The notes beneath the pieces were generated by a model, which was given only the letters and a program-made list of their open reading frames with translations, had not been told where the DNA came from and made no database searches. From JBGSWL01 sp041752455 (GTDB lineage: Bacteria; Pseudomonadota; Alphaproteobacteria; Rhizobiales; Rhizobiaceae), in assembly GCA_041752455.1 (NCBI GenBank), contig JBGSWL010000143.1, forward strand, positions 1 through 25,014: a stretch of DNA of 25,014 bases, given 5' to 3'. The position numbers were made by a program, and so were the translations under genes. Positions 1-7,487 of this stretch are shown here, piece after piece. Position 1 is the first letter of the stretch. Each line of letters begins with the position of its first letter.

Positions 1-8
1 GGTCAATC

Positions 9-1073
9 ATGAACATCAAGAGCCTTCTCCTCGGCTCCGCAGCGGCTCTCGTCGCTGTCTCTGGCGCTCGCGCTGCTGACGCAGTCGTGATCCCGGAACC
101 CGAAGCAGTTGAATACGTCCGCGTTTGCGATGCAGCCGGCACCGGCTACTTCTACATCCCCGGCACCGAAACCTGCCTGAAGTTCTCGGGCTACGTCCGT
201 TACGAAATGAACTTCAACAACAACCTCTTCGACGAAGACACCGACAACGACGGCATTGAAGATCGTACACGCGTGCCGAATGGCATCGACGGTGACGGCG
301 ACTGGGGCAAGCGCTCGGAAGTGCGCCTCGACATCGAAGCCTGGAACGACACGGAACTCGGCCCGCTCTACAGCCGCATCCGCCTCGGTTACGACACGTG
401 GCCTTCACGTGACGGCGATCAGGATGTCTCCGGCTTTGCAATCGATCAGGCCTATTTCACGATCGCTGGCCTGACCATCGGCAAGAACGCCTCGTGGTGG
501 GACTGGGGCTTCGGCCGCGACGGTGAAGGCCTGATCAGCTTTGGTCCGGGCGAAGTCGGCATGATCGCCTATACCTTCGACGCAGCTGGCTTCAGCTTCA
601 CGCTTGCTCTCGAAGAAGACGAGAACGACAATTACATGCCTAACGTGGTCTTCGACGTTGACGGCTCTATGGGTGAGTTCGGTCTCCATGCCGGTATCGC
701 CTACGACGAGTCGAGCGAAGGCTGGACCGCTAAGGCTGCCGGTTCGTACGACTTCGGCGTTGCTGCCCTGCGGCTTGGCGTACAGTACACTGCGGACGAC
801 GCACTGGGTGGCGATTACGGCGCGGACTACACTTGGGTTCTCGGCGGCGACGTGTTGTTCGATATCTCCGAGAAGCTGTCGGCTCGTATCGGCGGTAACT
901 ACGGCATCGATGCCGGTGGTTTCTCTGGCGTGAACGACTACCAGATCGGCGCTGGCTTGGAATACGTGGTTGTTTCGGGCTTCGAAATCGATGCGCGCGT
1001 CAACTACCTCGACGGCGATTCCGTCGACAATGGCGTGTGGTCCGGCCGTATCCGCCTGACCCGTGAGTTCTGA
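9..1073 (+). CDS. Rhizobiales-type outer-membrane porin (Porin_2, Omp2b/RopA-like)
   Basis: A 354-residue outer-membrane beta-barrel protein that should form trimeric general diffusion channels for small hydrophilic solutes. The N-terminus is a signal peptide (basic N-IK, hydrophobic 6-18, cleavage near SGARA/AD at 22-23). Next comes the region typical of the rhizobial and Brucella Omp2 family, with the paired cysteines at 40 and 56 and the phrase CLKFSGYVRYEMNF. The protein ends in RLTREF, with the terminal phenylalanine expected of BAM substrates, and alternating hydrophobic residues run through the last two thirds. Length is usual for the family. The start is the ATG 8 bases into the window, so promoter and ribosome site lie mostly outside. 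One oddity is an aspartate-rich loop at residues 75-99. A hairpin terminator follows 34 bases after the stop. Family assignment is firm; the exact paralogue (ropA or omp2b) is not decidable. Confidence 0.95.
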   Translation: MNIKSLLLGSAAALVAVSGARAADAVVIPEPEAVEYVRVCDAAGTGYFYIPGTETCLKFSGYVRYEMNFNNNLFDEDTDNDGIEDRTRVPNGIDGDGDWGKRSEVRLDIEAWNDTELGPLYSRIRLGYDTWPSRDGDQDVSGFAIDQAYFTIAGLTIGKNASWWDWGFGRDGEGLISFGPGEVGMIAYTFDAAGFSFTLALEEDENDNYMPNVVFDVDGSMGEFGLHAGIAYDESSEGWTAKAAGSYDFGVAALRLGVQYTADDALGGDYGADYTWVLGGDVLFDISEKLSARIGGNYGIDAGGFSGVNDYQIGAGLEYVVVSGFEIDARVNYLDGDSVDNGVWSGRIRLTREF

Positions 1074-1106
1074 TCAGCTTACGTAACGGAATATATACAT
1101 TGTAAT

Positions 1107-1140
1107 AACGGCCCCCGGAGTTTGATCTCCGGGGTCCGTT
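1107..1140 (+). terminator. Intrinsic terminator of the porin gene
   Basis: The 8-bp stem CCCCGGAG (1113-1120) pairs with CTCCGGGG (1127-1134) around the loop TTTGAT. The stem extends outward, after one mismatch, by AACGG/CCGTT. The 3' side runs into a short T-rich stretch. It begins 34 bases after the porin stop codon and is the only strong hairpin there. The symmetry of the flanks could let it work in both directions. Confidence 0.85.
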
Positions 1141-1204
1141 TCATGCTTTCCGGAATTTTTTGGGAAGCTGCATCTTTAATTTCACACAGTGAAAGGGATA
1201 TGCT

Positions 1205-1237
1205 GCATTCAATGCTTCACAACAACTGGTCCAGTTG
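1205..1237. promoter_or_regulatory. Pair of odd-centred palindromes before the recombinase
   Basis: Two perfect dyads sit 7 bases apart in an AT-rich stretch: GCATT-C-AATGC (1205-1215) and CAACTGG-T-CCAGTTG (1223-1237). The single central base leaves no room for an RNA loop, so they look like sites for a dimeric DNA-binding protein rather than hairpins. They lie 18 bases before the ATG at 1255. They could be an operator of the recombinase gene or part of a recombination site. No second copy of either was seen in the window. Function is inference. Confidence 0.35.
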
Positions 1238-1254
1238 CATTGTCAGTATTGAAA

Positions 1255-2118
1255 ATGAACATAATGAACGCACAAACGTGCATTTCAGAGTTTGCCAATG
1301 TCCTTTGGCATACGCCGCAGCATCGCGAAAATTGCGTGACATTTCTGCATGAGATTTTTTCTGTAAAGCCTGATCCCCGTTTCGACGAGTTCGACAACCT
1401 TTACATTGAAAAAATCATATCCAAGCTTAAGAACAAGGGAAATTCGAACGCTACAATCAATCGAAAACTTGCAGCGTTTTACAAATTCTTGAAGCTTGCG
1501 GAACGTCACGGTTTGATAACGCGTCTTCCCGCCTATGTCCGATTGCCAGAAAAGAATCAGCGCGTTCGTTTCTTGACGCCGCATGAGGAAGAATTTCTGT
1601 TCCAGGCGATTTCGGCGAGGGACAAGAACCATTCGGATCTTTGTCATTTTTTGATAGACAGTGGCGCACGGGTTGGCGAAGCACTGGCGACCAACCATGG
1701 CGACTACATGCATGGCAGTGTCACCTTCTGGGTGACCAAATCCGGGCGAAGCAGGACTGTTCCGCTGACCGATCGCTGCCTTGACATCATCGAGCGGCGC
1801 AAGCGGATACCGCGTGGCCCGTTTGCCAATGTCAATTATCAGCGCTTTCTCTACGACTGGAAAGCCGCCAAAAAAGCCTGCGGACTTGAGAAAGACGCCA
1901 ATGTTGTTCCGCACATCTTGCGCCACACCTGCGCTTCAAGGCTGGTCCAGGCGGGAATCGACTTGCGGCGCGTCCAAGCCTTTCTCGGTCACCAGACAAT
2001 CCAGATGACCTTGCGTTACGCGCATCTTGCAACCAACGATCTCGACCAGTGCGCAGCGGCTCTCAACCGTATGCATGCACTGAACGCCGATCAGAAAACC
2101 AATTCTTCGGAAACTTGA
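1255..2118 (+). CDS. Tyrosine recombinase / phage-type integrase
   Basis: A 287-residue site-specific recombinase of the lambda-integrase/XerC-D family, which breaks and rejoins DNA through a 3'-phosphotyrosine. An N-terminal SAM-like core-binding domain (about 10-95) is followed by the catalytic domain, with all six conserved positions visible: R139 (GARVGEAL), K162 (VTKSGRSR), H220 and R223 (HILRHT), H246 (LGHQ) and nucleophile Y255 (TLRYAHL). It therefore appears intact. No good ribosome site marks the start. The frame is open back to a GTG at 1189, and ATG 1255 and ATG 1264 are both possible; 1255 was chosen because it follows the palindromes. GC content is clearly lower than in all neighbours, especially in the first third, which suggests horizontal origin. 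It stands alone, with no excisionase, cargo or tRNA target in view, and its stop is 3 bases from that of the convergent hydrolase-family gene. Whether it acts in element mobility or in a housekeeping Xer-like role is open. Confidence 0.9.
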   Translation: MNIMNAQTCISEFANVLWHTPQHRENCVTFLHEIFSVKPDPRFDEFDNLYIEKIISKLKNKGNSNATINRKLAAFYKFLKLAERHGLITRLPAYVRLPEKNQRVRFLTPHEEEFLFQAISARDKNHSDLCHFLIDSGARVGEALATNHGDYMHGSVTFWVTKSGRSRTVPLTDRCLDIIERRKRIPRGPFANVNYQRFLYDWKAAKKACGLEKDANVVPHILRHTCASRLVQAGIDLRRVQAFLGHQTIQMTLRYAHLATNDLDQCAAALNRMHALNADQKTNSSET

Positions 2119-2121
2119 GGC

Positions 2122-2964
2122 TCACAGCCCCCGAACAGCCTGATGCTGTTTGCCAAGGCCGGTGATTCCCAACGCAACGTTGTCGCCCGGCACAAGCCAG
2201 CGCTGCGGCACCTTGCCCATGCCGACGCCGGGCGGGGTGCCGGTGCAGATCAGGTCGCCCGGTTCGAGCGCCGCAAAGCGGCTCATATAGGCGACGATCT
2301 GCCTGACCGTGAACACCATGGTGGCGGTCGAGCCCTGCTGCATGGTCTCGCCATTGACGGTGAGCCACATGTCGAGGGCCTGCGGGTCGGCGATCTCGTC
2401 GCGCGTCACCAGCACCGGGCCAGCGGGGCAGAAGTGCGGAAAGCTCTTGCCCTTGATCCAGGTGCCGCCGCGCTCGATCTGCCAGTGGCGCTCGGAGACA
2501 TCGTTGACGACGCAATAGCCGAGCACGTGATCCAGCGCGTCCGCCTCGTCGATCATGAAGGCGCGCCGGCCGATGACGACGCCCAGTTCCACTTCCCAGT
2601 CGAGCTTCAGCATGTCCGGCGAATGGAGGATGTCGTCATTCGGGCCGCAAAAGGCGCCCGCCCCCTTGGTGAAGAGGATCGGCTCCTTGGGGATCTCCAT
2701 GCCGGCTTCCTTGGCATGGTCGGAATAGTTGAGGCCGATGCACCAGATCGTGGCGGGCCGGGCAAAGGGCGCAGCGATGCGAAGGCCTGCCGGATCGAAG
2801 ACCGGCAGCGCATCGATGTCGCCGCCTGCGAGGCGGTCGTGCAGGTGCGGTATGGTCTGCGGCGTGATGTCCGGCACGATCGAGGTGAGATCGCGGGGCT
2901 TTCCGTCGGAACCCAGGACGCAGGGTGTTGCGCCATCTTCGTTGCCAAACCGCATGAAATGCAT
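2122..2964 (-). CDS. Fumarylacetoacetate hydrolase (FAH) family protein
   Basis: A 280-residue cytosolic enzyme of the FAH fold, whose members use Mg2+ or Mn2+ to cleave or isomerise beta-diketo or 2-oxo acids in catabolism of aromatics, pentoses or ureides. Visible family marks are GLNYSDHAKE (77-86), the metal-ligand glutamates E124 and E126 in WEVELG, D155 in VVNDVSERH, K171 in the lid region and TGTPPGVGMG (241-250). The N-terminal 60 residues are the small cap domain seen in the 280-residue subgroup. The start at 2964 is supported by GAGGTGAGGGG just upstream; the frame is open further up to 3036, but that stretch overlaps the upstream terminator. Similar proteins are annotated as ureidoglycolate lyase or 5-carboxymethyl-2-hydroxymuconate isomerase, and the substrate cannot be told. 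It is convergent with the recombinase and separated from the copper genes by a terminator, so it is probably transcribed alone. Confidence 0.9.
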   Translation of the reverse strand: MHFMRFGNEDGATPCVLGSDGKPRDLTSIVPDITPQTIPHLHDRLAGGDIDALPVFDPAGLRIAAPFARPATIWCIGLNYSDHAKEAGMEIPKEPILFTKGAGAFCGPNDDILHSPDMLKLDWEVELGVVIGRRAFMIDEADALDHVLGYCVVNDVSERHWQIERGGTWIKGKSFPHFCPAGPVLVTRDEIADPQALDMWLTVNGETMQQGSTATMVFTVRQIVAYMSRFAALEPGDLICTGTPPGVGMGKVPQRWLVPGDNVALGITGLGKQHQAVRGL

Positions 2965-2993
2965 CGTCGTCCCCTCACCTCGTTGCCAGCCAT

Positions 2994-3031
2994 GAAAAAA
3001 GCCGGCGTCACCCCTGACGGATGGCGCCGGC
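2994..3031 (-). terminator. Intrinsic terminator of the copper chaperone gene
   Basis: Read on the minus strand, GCCGGCG (3031-3025) pairs with CGCCGGC (3007-3001). A smaller inner stem GTCA/TGAC encloses CCCC, and a run of six T follows (complement of 2995-3000). It lies about 50 bases after the stop of the PCu(A)C gene and before the ribosome site of the FAH gene, so it should separate the two transcripts. It is one of the two clearest terminators in the window. Confidence 0.9.
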
Positions 3032-3079
3032 CGCATTTGTGCCGATCAGGGGATCGATGGCAAGCCGATCGGCAGACGA

Positions 3080-3625
3080 TCAGTTCGCTGGGGCCGGGGC
3101 CGCACCGTTGCTCATGGTGCCGTGGTTCATCGTGCCATGATTCATGGCCTTGCCGACAAAGCGCGCGCGGATCGCTGCCAAGTCCTCGACATTGAAGGTG
3201 ACGGTCACCTGACCGGCCTTCTCGAAGGTCAGCACGGCGTCGTGGGTTTCGCCTTCCTTGAGTTGGGCGCCGAGCTGCATGAACATGACATGCAGGCCGC
3301 CGGGCATCAGCGTCACGGTCCCGCCGGACGGAATGACGATCCCGCCTTCGATCTCGCGCATCTTCATGACATCGCCGTCCATGGCCATTTCATGGATCTC
3401 CGTCTTGCCGGCAATGGCGGACGTGGCGGCGATCAGCCGGTCGTCTTCGGCACCGTTGTTGGTGATGGTCATGAAGCCACCGGCGACCGGCGCGTTGACC
3501 GGCGTTGCGCGGGCAACCGGATGGTCGATCACCAGGTCGCCGACCTTGTAGTCATGGGCCGTGGCGATTCCGGCAAGCACGAGGAATGCGCCAAAGGCGG
3601 TAAGGTTTTTTGCGAAGTAGTTCAT
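3080..3625 (-). CDS. PCu(A)C periplasmic copper chaperone
   Basis: A 181-residue secreted chaperone of the PCu(A)C family (formerly DUF461), which holds Cu(I) in the periplasm and passes it to the CuA or CuB centre of heme-copper oxidases. A signal peptide covers about 1-23 (cleavage near ATA/HD). The copper motif is visible as H78 and M80, M89, H112 and M114, close to the family pattern H(M)X10MX21HXM. The C-terminus adds a tail with a twice-repeated MNHGT unit (161-170), a second possible low-affinity copper site. The start at 3625 is fixed by GGGAGA seven bases upstream; the longer frame to 3667 lacks support. It follows the DUF2946 gene by about 70 bases on the same strand, an association common in rhizobia, and is closed by a strong terminator. 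No oxidase subunit is adjacent. Confidence 0.93.
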   Translation of the reverse strand: MNYFAKNLTAFGAFLVLAGIATAHDYKVGDLVIDHPVARATPVNAPVAGGFMTITNNGAEDDRLIAATSAIAGKTEIHEMAMDGDVMKMREIEGGIVIPSGGTVTLMPGGLHVMFMQLGAQLKEGETHDAVLTFEKAGQVTVTFNVEDLAAIRARFVGKAMNHGTMNHGTMSNGAAPAPAN

Positions 3626-3694
3626 GGGGTTCTCCCGTTGGGATGTCTGCATGCGGGCGCGCACCATGCGCCGCCCTTCTGGTCTTGGAACAAC

Positions 3695-4096
3695 TCAGGC
3701 AGACAAAGAGGGAGGGCCGCGCACCGGCGCTGTGGCGCAGGCGGGAAACGGGGAAAGATCGGTTCGCGCGGCGACATTAAGGTCGGCGGACGCGATGGAA
3801 CGGTGCACGGCCGATGCGTCGGCAACCGGCGCGGCAAGCGCCGCACCGCCTGCAATCAGGCAGAACTCGCACGCGACGGTCCCGTGGTCATGGCCGGTGT
3901 CATTGGTGTCCCCGGTCAGGCATATGTCCGGAAGGGTGCCATCGGGCAATACATAGGCCGCCAGTTCTGCCGGCACGGGTTCTGCATTGACGGCCCGGTG
4001 TGCAAACGCGGCCAGCACAAGCGCCGCCACAACCGCAAAACGGATGGCAAGTCCGGTGCGGCGGTTGGCGAAGCGGTTACGCAGAGCGGTCAGCAT
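3695..4096 (-). CDS. DUF2946 family protein, probably copper-linked
   Basis: A 133-residue protein with an N-terminal hydrophobic helix (about 18-37, ending ...VNAEP) that is either a signal peptide or a membrane anchor. The remainder would be periplasmic. The family signature is visible as DICL (C59), a histidine-rich stretch TGHDHG (68-72) and CEFCLIAGG (C76, C79). Two Cys and several His in a short stretch suggest metal or redox binding. DUF2946 proteins are often neighbours of copper chaperones and TonB-type copper receptors, which matches the PCu(A)C gene that follows on the same strand. No good ribosome site is visible before the ATG at 4096, but no later Met is available. It begins only 23 bases after a strong hairpin, so its promoter is unclear: it may depend on read-through from the efflux operon. 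Molecular function is unknown. Confidence 0.8.
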   Translation of the reverse strand: MLTALRNRFANRRTGLAIRFAVVAALVLAAFAHRAVNAEPVPAELAAYVLPDGTLPDICLTGDTNDTGHDHGTVACEFCLIAGGAALAAPVADASAVHRSIASADLNVAARTDLSPFPACATAPVRGPPSLSA

Positions 4097-4119
4097 TGGT
4101 GCTTGTTACCAAGATCAAC

Positions 4120-4149
4120 TGCCGCAGGCCAGTCCTTGCGCCTGCGGCA
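4120..4149 (-). terminator. Strong hairpin after the RND pump gene
   Basis: A perfect 10-bp inverted repeat, TGCCGCAGGC (4120-4129) and GCCTGCGGCA (4140-4149), encloses a 10-base loop, 26 bases beyond the stop of the pump gene. On the minus strand it is followed by GTTGATCTTGG, not a real T-run. It may therefore be a weak or partial terminator, or an RNA-stabilising hairpin that lowers expression of the DUF2946-PCu(A)C pair relative to the pump. Confidence 0.6.
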
Positions 4150-4175
4150 TGAGTGCTGCCGGTCTCAGCGATCGA

Positions 4176-7100
4176 TCAGGTGCGCAGCACCCGGTAGATC
4201 GCCGGAATGACCAGCACGGTCAGAAGCGTCGAGGACGCCAGTCCGAAAAGCAGCGAGATCGCCAGCCCCTGGAAGATCGGATCGGTCAGGATCACCACCG
4301 CACCGATCATGGCGGCAAGCGCTGTCAGAAGGATCGGCTTGAAGCGGATCGCCCCGGCCTCGATCAGGATCTCGGTCAGCGGCCGCGTGCGCATCTTCGT
4401 TCCGGGCGCAATCGCGACATGCTCTTCCGGTGCCACGATGGCCATCTGCGTCTCGACGACGTCTTCTTCTGGATTGTGATCGGCGGGAACTTCTCGTGGC
4501 GCATGCCGGATGAAATCGACCAGCAGGATCGAATTGCGTACGATGATGCCGGCCAGCGCGATGAACCCGATCATCGAGGTTGCCGAAAACGGCGCATCAA
4601 ACAGCCAGTGCCCGCCGAGGATGCCGATGAAGGTGAGCGGGATCGGCGTCAGGATCACCAGCGGCACCTTGAACGATCCGAACTGTGCCACGACGAGGAT
4701 ATAGATGCCGAGCAGCGCGATCATGAAGGCAGCGCCCATGTCGCGGAAGGTGACCCAGGTCACTTCCCATTCGCCATCCCAGAGCAGGGTCGAGATGCTG
4801 TCATCCTGCGGCTGGCCGTTCAGCCTGATCACCGGCTTGGGCAGTCCGGTCCAGTCCTGCGCATCAAGCGCCTCCTGAACGGCGAGCATGCCGTAGAGCG
4901 GCGCTTCGAAATCACCGGCAAGTTCCGTCGTGACCATCTCGGCCGGCCTTCCATTGTGCCGGAAGACCGGGAACGAGGCCTGCTCCTCGTTGATCTGCAC
5001 GACATCGCCGAGTTCGACGATGCTGCGGTCGCCCGGCAGAAGGTTTGCCGGGATCGGTGTCGTCAGGAAGTCTTCGGTAATGCGCCGGTCGGACTTTTGC
5101 CGTTCGAGACGGATCGGGATCGGCTGGCGCCCCTCGCCGCGGTGCGAATAGCCGATCGTCATGCCACCATTGAGGATCGCAAGCGTATCAAAGACATCGG
5201 TTTCCTGGACGCGGAAGAAGTCGAGATCATCGCTGGAGACGACCGCGCGCAGGCGGCGCGACGGCATGCCGTAGGAATTGTCGATATCGACGATGAACGG
5301 CACCGAGCGGAATGCCGCTTCCACCTTGGCCGCCACGGCGCGACGGGTTTGCGCATCAGGGCCATAGATTTCGGCGAGCAGCGTTGCCATTACCGGCGGG
5401 CCGGGTGGCGGTTCGACAACCTTCAGGCTTGTGCCTGCGGGCACCTGCACGGTCTTGATCCGCTCGCGGATGTCGAGGGCGATCTCGTGGCTGGTGCGTT
5501 CACGATCGGTCTTCGGCAGGAGATTGAGCGCGACTTCGCCCATCTGCGGCTCGGAGCGGAAATACGCATGGCGCACGAGACCATTGAAGTTGAAGGGGGC
5601 CGCGGTTCCCGCATGGGTCTGGACCGATCGCACTTCATTCAGCTTCGTGACGATGGCGGCGATATCCTGCGCCACGCGATCGGTCGCTTCCACTGAAGCG
5701 CCCTCGGGCAGATCGATGACGACCGCCAGTTCCGACTTGTTGTCGAACGGCAGCAGCTTGACCGTCACGTCCTTGGTGTAGAACAGCGCCAGCGACCCGA
5801 TGGTCAGCGCGCCGACGATCAGCAGGAATATCCAGCTGACCGTTTTTGACGACAGGATCGGCCGGGCAACGGCACTGTAGGCGCGCCCCAGGACCCCGCC
5901 TTGCGCATGGTGTTCGCCATGCGACACCGGCGCCTTCCCGGCAACTTTCAGCATCAGCCACGGCGTGACCATCACCGCAACGAAGAACGAGAAGATCATC
6001 GCCGCCGACGCATTGGCCGGGATCGGGCTCATGTAGGGGCCCATCATGCCGGAAACGAACAGCATCGGCAGCAGGGCCGCGACAACGGTCAGCGTGGCGA
6101 CGATGGTCGGATTGCCGACTTCCGCAACCGCATGGATCGCCGCTTCCTTGCGATCGCGCCCGTCGGCCATGCCCCAATGCCGGGCGATGTTCTCGATGAC
6201 GACGATGGCATCATCGACAAGGATGCCGATCGAAAAGATCAGCGCGAACAGCGAGACGCGGTTCAGCGTGTAACCCATGATCCAGGAGGCAAACAGCGTC
6301 AGAAGGATCGTCACGGGGATGACGACCGCCACCACCATCGCCTCGCGCCGGCCGATGGCCACCCAGACCAGCGCGATGATCGAGATCGTCGCCAGCCCCA
6401 AATGATAGAGAAGCTCGTTGGCCTTTTCGTTGGCTGTCTCGCCATAATCGCGCGTCACCTCCACATGCACATCGGTCGGGATCAGCGTGCCTTCCAGCTG
6501 ATGGACACGGTGCAGGATGGTTTCGGCGACGGTCACGGCGTTGGAACCGGCGCGCTTGGCCATCGCAAGCGTTACCGCAGGCACGCGCTCGATGCCACGC
6601 GCATTGCGGGTGACCGTCGAAACGATGCGCTCGTCGGTCTCGGTCACGTAGTCGATGTCGGCGACATCACGCACATAGACCGGGCGGCCGTCGCGCGTCG
6701 TCAGCAGCAGATTGCCGATTTCGGCCGGCGTCTTCAGGGTTTCGCCGGCAATCAGCGTGATCTGTTCGCCGGCATCGCGGACGCGGCCGGTCGGCATGGC
6801 GCGGTTGGCGCCCTGCACCTTGCCCGCCAGTTGCTGCAGCGTGACGCCATTCAGCGCAAGGCGCGCCGGATCGGGCGCAATGCGCAGCCGCTCGCCGGCC
6901 TCGCCGACCAGATAGGTCAGGCCGACATCAGGCACTTTGGCAAGTTCGGTGCGCAGTTCACGGGCGATGCGGGTCAATGCGGTGGCATCGACGCCGGTGG
7001 CACCGGGCTCTGGGGTCAACGTCAGCGCCACAATGGCGACATCATCGATGCCGCGCCCGACAATCATCGGTTCGGGAATGCCGACCGGAATACGGTCCAT

Positions 7101-7487
7101 GTTGGCGCGCAGCTTGTCATGGACACGCAGCACGGCATCGTCCGCCGAAGTGCCGACGAGGAACCGCGCCGTCACAAGCACACCATCGTCCTGTGACTGC
7201 GAATAGACGTGCTCGACGCCGTTGATGCCCTTGATGATGGTTTCCAGCGGTTCGGCAATCAGCTTGACTGCGTCCTCGGCCTTCAGGCCGTCGGCGCGCA
7301 GCTGGATGTCGACCATCGGCACCGAGATTTGCGGTTCTTCCTCGCGCGGCAGCGAAATCAGCGCGACAAGTCCGAACGCAAAGGCGGCGATCAGGAAAAG
7401 CGGCGTCAGCGGCGAGGTGATGAAGGCGCGCGTGAGGGCGCCCGCGATCCCGTCGGATGCGGGCTTGAAATCATGGCCGGCGCTCAT
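4176..7487 (-). CDS. RND efflux pump, inner-membrane permease subunit
   Basis: An 1103-residue member of the AcrB/HAE-1 superfamily, a trimeric proton-driven antiporter that moves drugs, lipophiles or other toxic compounds from the periplasm out through an adaptor and an outer-membrane channel. The layout is canonical: helix 1 (about 25-47), a large periplasmic loop, helices 2-6, a second loop and helices 8-12. The helix-4 proton relay is present as D425-D426 in GILVDDAIVVIENI. At the helix-10 relay site, usually lysine (K940 in AcrB), there is arginine (R984, IIVRNSILLVDF). The EEEPQ stretch after helix 1 is typical of a broad, poorly characterised HAE-1 subgroup rather than of CusA metal exporters, and the CusA methionine ladder is not apparent. 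The ATG overlaps the adaptor stop by 4 bases (ATGA), indicating translational coupling. No TolC-type channel gene is in the window. Substrate unknown. Confidence 0.93.
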   Translation of the reverse strand: MSAGHDFKPASDGIAGALTRAFITSPLTPLFLIAAFAFGLVALISLPREEEPQISVPMVDIQLRADGLKAEDAVKLIAEPLETIIKGINGVEHVYSQSQDDGVLVTARFLVGTSADDAVLRVHDKLRANMDRIPVGIPEPMIVGRGIDDVAIVALTLTPEPGATGVDATALTRIARELRTELAKVPDVGLTYLVGEAGERLRIAPDPARLALNGVTLQQLAGKVQGANRAMPTGRVRDAGEQITLIAGETLKTPAEIGNLLLTTRDGRPVYVRDVADIDYVTETDERIVSTVTRNARGIERVPAVTLAMAKRAGSNAVTVAETILHRVHQLEGTLIPTDVHVEVTRDYGETANEKANELLYHLGLATISIIALVWVAIGRREAMVVAVVIPVTILLTLFASWIMGYTLNRVSLFALIFSIGILVDDAIVVIENIARHWGMADGRDRKEAAIHAVAEVGNPTIVATLTVVAALLPMLFVSGMMGPYMSPIPANASAAMIFSFFVAVMVTPWLMLKVAGKAPVSHGEHHAQGGVLGRAYSAVARPILSSKTVSWIFLLIVGALTIGSLALFYTKDVTVKLLPFDNKSELAVVIDLPEGASVEATDRVAQDIAAIVTKLNEVRSVQTHAGTAAPFNFNGLVRHAYFRSEPQMGEVALNLLPKTDRERTSHEIALDIRERIKTVQVPAGTSLKVVEPPPGPPVMATLLAEIYGPDAQTRRAVAAKVEAAFRSVPFIVDIDNSYGMPSRRLRAVVSSDDLDFFRVQETDVFDTLAILNGGMTIGYSHRGEGRQPIPIRLERQKSDRRITEDFLTTPIPANLLPGDRSIVELGDVVQINEEQASFPVFRHNGRPAEMVTTELAGDFEAPLYGMLAVQEALDAQDWTGLPKPVIRLNGQPQDDSISTLLWDGEWEVTWVTFRDMGAAFMIALLGIYILVVAQFGSFKVPLVILTPIPLTFIGILGGHWLFDAPFSATSMIGFIALAGIIVRNSILLVDFIRHAPREVPADHNPEEDVVETQMAIVAPEEHVAIAPGTKMRTRPLTEILIEAGAIRFKPILLTALAAMIGAVVILTDPIFQGLAISLLFGLASSTLLTVLVIPAIYRVLRT

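Noticed and set aside
1189..1254. Extended recombinase N-terminus from the GTG at 1189
   Set aside because: No ribosome site precedes it and it would run through both palindromes; it stays an alternative, not the preferred start.
2134..2150. AACAGC / GCTGTT inverted repeat as a terminator between the recombinase and the FAH gene
   Set aside because: It lies inside the FAH coding end, has only six base pairs and no T-run.
2143..3195. A 350-codon open frame on the plus strand opposite the FAH gene
   Set aside because: It is antisense to a clear FAH-family gene, crosses the terminator at 2994-3031 and encodes a low-complexity, His/Arg/Gly-rich product. It is a shadow of GC-rich codon use.
3987..5696. 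A 569-codon plus-strand open frame
   Set aside because: It is antisense to the RND pump gene, Arg/Asp-rich with no domain-like pattern; the pump frame is unmistakable.
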